From contig NZ_JAHBRX010000002.1 in the NCBI RefSeq assembly GCF_018398335.1, positions 62,001-126,000 of the forward strand: a DNA stretch of 64,000 bases. The letters are read 5' to 3'. A program made the translations under genes and the position numbers. Source of the stretch: Chelatococcus sp. HY11 (lineage in GTDB: Bacteria; Pseudomonadota; Alphaproteobacteria; Rhizobiales; Beijerinckiaceae). The notes below the pieces were generated by a model. That model saw only the letters and a list, made by a program, of their open reading frames with translations. It ran no database searches and had not been told where the DNA came from. Positions 60,118-64,000 of this stretch are shown one piece after another. Within the stretch, counting starts at the first letter, position 1. Every line of letters begins with the position of its first letter.

Positions 60118-61218
60118 TCAGTCGAGACGAACGAGATGGCGGGGCGATTGAGTGAGGCGCTGGGCGCCGCCGGCCGTTACGACAACGATATCTTCGATGC
60201 GAACCCCCCAGCGCCCCGGTATGTAAATGCCGGGCTCGTTGGAGAACACCATTCCCGCTTCGAGCGGCGTTGAGTTGCCGGCAACGATGTAGGGTTCCTC
60301 ATGCGCCGCAAGGCCGATGCCGTGCCCCAGGCGATGGGTGAAATACGACCCGAAGCCCTTCTCAGTGATGATACGCCGGCCGACCGCGTCGATCTCTTCA
60401 GCGGGAACGCCAGGGCGCACCACCTGGAAGGCTGCTTCCTGCGCTTCATGGACGACATCATAGATCGCTTGAAAATCCGGGGTTGGCGCGCCGGAAACGG
60501 CAACGCGGCAAATGTCGCCGTAGTAGCCGTTGAAGCAGCCCGCGAAGTCGAAGACCACGGGCTCGCCGGCGCTGATCACATGATCGCTGCCGTGGTGAAG
60601 AGGCGAGGCGCCATTGGCGCCGGCCCCGACATCGACCCAGCTGACCTCGCTGAAGCCTTCCTGCCGCATCAATCTGTCGATGTCCGCTCGCAGCTCAAGC
60701 TCCGTGCGACCGGCCATGGTTGGGGTCGCCTCGCAGAAGCGGGCCCAGACGGCATCGATGTGCGCGGCGGCCGCCTCGAGGGCCGCGATTTCCTCTGCGC
60801 CCTTGATACGGCGTTGGCCGTCTATGATCGTCGAGCCCGAATGCAGCGCGATGTTCGGTAGAAGAGACTTCAGCGCGATCAGAAAGCCGCTCCAGAATTC
60901 GGGATTGACGGCGACTGTCCTGGCGCTTGCCTCCTGTGCGAACTGGGCGACCCGCGCGAGGGGATTGTCCGCTTCGTCCCAGATCACGGTGTCCACACAG
61001 CGAATGCCGGCGTAAAGGGGCTCCTGCAGACGTGGTGTGAAGATGCGATCATGACCATCGCGCGCAATCGCCAGCGCGACGAACCGCTCCGTGGCGATCG
61101 CGTTTCGCCCGGTGAAATAGCGGAAGCCCGAACCTGGCCCAAGAAGAAGCAGATCAAGACCAGCGGATCGCATGGCGTGGCGGGCCTGATCGCGGCGCGC
61201 GGAAAACGGTTCGGACAT
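60118..61218 (-). CDS. M24 family metallopeptidase (Xaa-Pro aminopeptidase-like)
   Basis: This 366-residue protein keeps all five M24 metal ligands: two Asp in VVFDFAGCFNGYYGDICR, His in HRLGHGIGLAAHEEPY, Glu in FSNEPGIYIPG and Glu in WGVRIEDIVVVT. The N-terminal creatinase-like domain (RHAMRSAGLDLLLLGPGSGF) is present. It probably cleaves an N-terminal dipeptide or peptide-like bond in the cytosol. It is first of the minus-strand operon and diverges from the SnoaL-like gene; a CTGCATGCAG box lies between. Confidence 0.9.
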   Translation of the reverse strand: MSEPFSARRDQARHAMRSAGLDLLLLGPGSGFRYFTGRNAIATERFVALAIARDGHDRIFTPRLQEPLYAGIRCVDTVIWDEADNPLARVAQFAQEASARTVAVNPEFWSGFLIALKSLLPNIALHSGSTIIDGQRRIKGAEEIAALEAAAAHIDAVWARFCEATPTMAGRTELELRADIDRLMRQEGFSEVSWVDVGAGANGASPLHHGSDHVISAGEPVVFDFAGCFNGYYGDICRVAVSGAPTPDFQAIYDVVHEAQEAAFQVVRPGVPAEEIDAVGRRIITEKGFGSYFTHRLGHGIGLAAHEEPYIVAGNSTPLEAGMVFSNEPGIYIPGRWGVRIEDIVVVTAGGAQRLTQSPRHLVRLD

Positions 61219-61302
61219 CAGGAGACTCTCGTGGGGAAACTTTCGCCGCGGTCATGCTGTCGCCAAATGAGGATTGAAAATACCCGCAGCTAATTGGCTA
61301 TG

Positions 61303-61319
61303 GCATGCTGCATGCAGTG
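61303..61319. promoter_or_regulatory. Operator-like box centred on CTGCATGCAG (copy 1)
   Basis: GCATGCTGCATGCAGTG lies between the M24 and SnoaL-like genes, 77 bp before the latter's start. Its 10-bp core CTGCATGCAG is a perfect palindrome. A second copy differing at one of 17 positions lies at 63347-63363. The recurrence before two promoters points to one shared regulator, which is not encoded within the window beside them. Confidence 0.6.
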
Positions 61320-61395
61320 CGCTTACTGTGGAGCTGTGGCCGCTCGGTTGTCAAGCGCCCGTAACTGTCTTCATCAGTTTCTTCCGGAGAACATC

Positions 61396-61812
61396 ATGAA
61401 CGAGACCCAGACACCCCGCTCCGTCATTTTGAAGTATTACGACCTGGTCTGGGACAAGCGCCAGCCCGAGGCTATCGATAGTCTGTTCGCGTCGGGATAC
61501 CTCAACCACGCAGGCGCGCGCGGCGTGCTCGCTGGCCCGGCGGGCATTCGCAAGAACTACGATTCGCTCATCGGCGCCTTCCCCGACGTGCGGTTCACGC
61601 TGGATGACATCCTCGTCGACGGCGACAAGGTCGTCGTTCGCTACACCATGCTCGCCACTCACCGAGGGGATTTTCAGGGCCGTGCCGCGACCGGCCGCGC
61701 CGTGACGGTGCCGGGCATCGGGATCTACAGGGTCGCTGATGGACAGATCCAGGAAAGCTGGGTGCTGCGCGACAGCCTCGTGCTGCAGCGCCAACTCGAC
61801 GACGCGGCTTGA
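61396..61812 (+). CDS. SnoaL-like/ester cyclase-type protein
   Basis: This 138-residue protein is of the NTF2-like SnoaL group: VILKYYDLVWDKRQPEAIDS near residues 10-29, NHAGARGVLAGPAGIRKNYD, then FPDVRFTLDDILVDGDKVVV near 58-77 and VPGIGIYRVADGQIQESWVL. Members are small alpha+beta barrels used as cyclases, isomerases or hydrolases, and many lack known function. The ATG at 61396 after CCGGAGAACATC was chosen; an open upstream stretch covers the operator box. It precedes the M20 gene by 10 bp. Confidence 0.85.
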   Translation: MNETQTPRSVILKYYDLVWDKRQPEAIDSLFASGYLNHAGARGVLAGPAGIRKNYDSLIGAFPDVRFTLDDILVDGDKVVVRYTMLATHRGDFQGRAATGRAVTVPGIGIYRVADGQIQESWVLRDSLVLQRQLDDAA

Positions 61813-61822
61813 GGACTGTGAC

Positions 61823-63220
61823 ATGACGGATTGGCGGCACTATCTCGGCGCGCATCAGGCGGCCTTCGTCGAGGAGCTCAAGGACTTCCTGCGTATTCCA
61901 AGCATTTCCGCCGATCCGGCCCACTTGCCGGATGTCGATCGCGCCGCCGAATGGGTAGCCTCCCGCCTTCGGGCGGCTGGTCTTGGCCATGTGGATGTGC
62001 TGCGCGCCGGACGCTATCCGATGGTGTATGGGGACTGGCTTGGAGCGCCGGGCCAGCCCACCGTCCTGATCTACGGCCATTTCGACGTGCAGCCGGTCGA
62101 TCCCATCGAAGCCTGGGTCGATCCACCTTTTTCGCCGGTCATTCGTGACGGGCGGATCTATGCGCGCGGTGCCTCCGACGACAAGGGCAATATGCTGGCG
62201 CCAATACTGGCGTTGGAGGCATTATTAAGCACGCGCGGGCATTTGCCGGTGAATGTGAAAGTGCTGTTTGAGGGACAGGAGGAGATCCTGAGCCCGGACC
62301 TGCCGGAATTCGTGGCCTTCCACCGGGATCGCCTTGCCTGTGACATGGCGATCAGTGCGGACGGATGGCAGTGGAGTGAGACCGAAGCGGACCTGCGGGT
62401 CGGGTTGCGCGGCCTCTGTGCGCTTGAAGTCGTGGCCAGGGGGCCCACGACCGACCTTCACGCGGGTCTTTATGGGGGTGCCGTCGCCAATCCGATCCAG
62501 GGCCTCGCGGGTCTGCTCGCAAGCGTTCGTGATGCGTCCGGGCGGATAACCATCCCCGGCTTTTATGACGGCGTGCGCGCGATAAGCGAGGACGGGAGGC
62601 AGCAACTGGCGGCAATTCCGTTCGATGAACCGCGCTATCGCAGTGCGGTCGGTGTCAATGCTTTGGCAGGCGAGGCCGGATACACCACGCGGGAGCGAAT
62701 CGGCATGCGGCCGACCTTTGAGATCAATGGAATCTCCGGCGGCTATACGGGGCCAGGGGTCAAGACCATCATTCCCGCGTCCGCGCGTGCCGTCATCACC
62801 TGCCGCCTGGTGCCGGACCAGACGCCTGAGACGGTAGCACTTGCGGTCAAGAAGCACCTCGAAAGCCAGCCGCTTGTTGGAATCGAGATCTCGGTCAAGA
62901 TCTTGCCCAATGCCGCGAGGCCCTATCTCATCCCTATGGACCATCCAGCCAACAGGGCGGCACGTGACGTGCTCGTCGAAATTTACGGACGCGAGCCGTA
63001 TTACACGCGTTCCGGCGGCTCCATCCCGATCCTTGATCTCTTTCGTCAGGAACTCGGCGCCTACACGGTGATCTTCGGATTTGGGCTTCCGGACGAGAAT
63101 TTTCACGCGCCGAACGAATTCCTGCGGCTCCACAACTTCCGCCGGGGACAGGAGGCATATGTTCGCCTCATCGATCGCATTGCTCAATTTTCGAGCGCGG
63201 ACGTCGGCGGGAAAACTTAG
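61823..63220 (+). CDS. M20 family dipeptidase
   Basis: This 465-residue metallopeptidase has the M20 metal ligands: H86 in LIYGHFDVQPVDP with D88, D119/D120 in GASDDKGNML, E153/E154 in LFEGQEEIL, and the late His in GLPDENFHAPNEF. A lid domain spans residues about 200-370 (DLHAGLYGGAVANPIQGLAG). It is related to bacterial CNDP-type dipeptidases, which cleave dipeptides and other N-acyl amino acids. The start at 61823 is 10 bp after the SnoaL-like stop; a longer frame overlaps it. Confidence 0.92.
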   Translation: MTDWRHYLGAHQAAFVEELKDFLRIPSISADPAHLPDVDRAAEWVASRLRAAGLGHVDVLRAGRYPMVYGDWLGAPGQPTVLIYGHFDVQPVDPIEAWVDPPFSPVIRDGRIYARGASDDKGNMLAPILALEALLSTRGHLPVNVKVLFEGQEEILSPDLPEFVAFHRDRLACDMAISADGWQWSETEADLRVGLRGLCALEVVARGPTTDLHAGLYGGAVANPIQGLAGLLASVRDASGRITIPGFYDGVRAISEDGRQQLAAIPFDEPRYRSAVGVNALAGEAGYTTRERIGMRPTFEINGISGGYTGPGVKTIIPASARAVITCRLVPDQTPETVALAVKKHLESQPLVGIEISVKILPNAARPYLIPMDHPANRAARDVLVEIYGREPYYTRSGGSIPILDLFRQELGAYTVIFGFGLPDENFHAPNEFLRLHNFRRGQEAYVRLIDRIAQFSSADVGGKT

Positions 63221-63346
63221 AAAAGCGCCGCAATACCAGACCGATGACTTCCAGGATCACGGGAGGCGCCGCTTTTGTAGGCGCCCGATGATGCGGCTTT
63301 CGCACAGGATCCGTGCAATTCCGATTTGACTTGAACCAAAAGTCCT

Positions 63347-63363
63347 GCATTCTGCATGCAGTG
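63347..63363. promoter_or_regulatory. Operator-like box centred on CTGCATGCAG (copy 2)
   Basis: GCATTCTGCATGCAGTG lies 73 bp before the start of the ACAD-like gene and repeats the box at 61303-61319 with one mismatch. Distance to the start codon (73 versus 76 bp) is nearly the same in both cases, as for co-regulated promoters. Confidence 0.6.
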
Positions 63364-63436
63364 AACCGGCGAGCTTCCCAGAAAACAGCGCCTCGGCAAT
63401 GCGCGCTCGACCCGCCGCTATCGAAAAGGATGTGTC

Positions 63437-64000
63437 ATGGCTTTCACCCTTACCGCAGAGCAACAGCGCTGGGTCGACGTCGCCAGTTCTCTCGCGCCGG
63501 ACATCGCGAAGGCGTCGCGCCGTGACGATGAAGCGGCGGCCTTCCCCACTGAGACATTCGCGCTGCTGCGCAAGGCGGGACTTTTGAACCTCGCCGTTCC
63601 CAAGCAATTCGGCGGAGAAGGGCCGGCCAGCGGCAATGCTCATTTGACCGCCTATCTGGTGACAGAACAGGTCTCGCGCGCATGCGCTGCCACCGGTTGG
63701 GACCTGATCATTCACTATCACCAGTGCGGTGCGGTCGCGCGCCTCGGCAATGAAGAGCAGAAGCGCCGCATTCTAGGCGATGTCGTCAACAAGGGCGCCA
63801 TCATGGGCTCGCTTGGCAGCGAGGTGAACCATCAGGAACAGACGGCCGGCAAGGACGCATCACGCAAGCTGATCTTCCAAGCAGAAATGGCGCCGGTGAA
63901 GGGCGGCTTCCTTGCCAATGCCTCGAAACATTTCTGCTCGAACGCGCCGGTTGCCGACTACATGCTCTACTGGAGCATCGCGCCGGGCGCCAATGCCGCG
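63437..64000 (+). CDS. Acyl-CoA dehydrogenase-fold flavoprotein, possibly flavin-dependent monooxygenase (5' part only)
   Basis: My own translation gives 188 codons open to the window end, from MAFTLTAEQQRWVDVASSLA. It has the acyl-CoA dehydrogenase N-terminal helical domain (FALLRKAGLLNLAVPKQFGG near residues 40-59, VSRACAATGWDLIIHYHQ) and the beginning of the middle domain (GAIMGSLGSEVNHQEQ, HFCSNAPVADYMLYW). In this fold SfnC/DszC/HsaA-type monooxygenases occur beside true dehydrogenases. The nearby HpaC-like flavin reductase makes a two-component monooxygenase plausible. The C-terminal base and flavin contacts are outside the window. Confidence 0.82.
   Translation, partial: MAFTLTAEQQRWVDVASSLAPDIAKASRRDDEAAAFPTETFALLRKAGLLNLAVPKQFGGEGPASGNAHLTAYLVTEQVSRACAATGWDLIIHYHQCGAVARLGNEEQKRRILGDVVNKGAIMGSLGSEVNHQEQTAGKDASRKLIFQAEMAPVKGGFLANASKHFCSNAPVADYMLYWSIAPGANAA

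Noticed and set aside
1-64000. rRNA, tRNA, CRISPR, prophage and intact insertion sequences
   Set aside because: Looked for in gaps and at module borders. No cloverleaf-like segment, regular spacer array, transposase or phage gene was seen.

Overview
The window is GC-rich, densely coded chromosomal DNA whose gene families point to an alphaproteobacterium, most likely Hyphomicrobiales (Rhizobiales). The signs are a DUF982 protein, tripartite tricarboxylate transporter (TTT), TRAP and many ABC uptake systems, stacked LacI/IclR/GntR/LysR-controlled catabolic operons, and a palindromic intergenic repeat of a kind common in this group. The family or genus cannot be decided from the sequence alone. 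I saw no rRNA, tRNA, CRISPR array, prophage or intact transposon. The region reads as a chain of nutrient-uptake and catabolic modules, most with their own regulator.

Layout. (1) 1-6995: an IclR regulator (+) diverges from a minus-strand operon with a methylisocitrate-lyase-like enzyme, a TctC/TctB/TctA transporter, a 5-carboxymethyl-2-hydroxymuconate isomerase, a fumarylacetoacetate-hydrolase-family protein and a HpaH-type hydratase (cut by the window edge). Three copies of CCAYAATRTGG lie between them. (2) 6992-7326: relic of an oligopeptide-type ABC ATPase. (3) 7333-18389: a short-chain amide/urea module, with a LuxR-type response regulator, a 1123-residue hybrid histidine kinase whose sensor is an NCS1-transporter-like domain, a UrtABCDE-type ABC transporter, formamidase FmdA and zinc-ribbon protein FmdB. 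(4) 18482-22955: LysR regulator and a TRAP transporter, then a 140-bp palindromic element and a lone uraD. (5) 23991-31950: LacI regulator divergent from a seven-gene operon (class III aminotransferase, amidohydrolase, polar amino-acid-type ABC transporter, enolase-superfamily enzyme). (6) 31987-40221: CUT1 sugar ABC genes without ATPase plus a sugar isomerase-like protein, divergent from a LacI regulator, two short-chain dehydrogenases and a 2-hydroxyacid dehydrogenase. (7) 40280-49745: DUF982, GntR, flavin reductase-like protein, LivFGMH plus binding protein, a maleate-isomerase/Asp-Glu-racemase homologue lacking both family cysteines, a DUF2817 peptidase-like protein and a GST. (8) 49887-57851: mannonate dehydratase, then a minus-strand gpsA, HAD phosphatase, GgpS-type glycosyltransferase and CUT1 ABC cluster that together look like glucosylglycerol synthesis and uptake. 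(9) 58398-64000: flavin reductase, two M24-fold proteins (one with metal ligands lost), SnoaL-like protein, M20 peptidase and an acyl-CoA-dehydrogenase-like flavoprotein cut by the window end. Two near-identical 17-bp boxes centred on CTGCATGCAG tie this block together.

The most distinctive items are the transporter-sensor histidine kinase with its nine-cysteine insert beside the amide operon, the split glucosylglycerol gene set with its own uptake genes, the cysteine-less racemase homologue, and the repeated operator-like boxes. All family assignments were made by reading motifs, without database searches.
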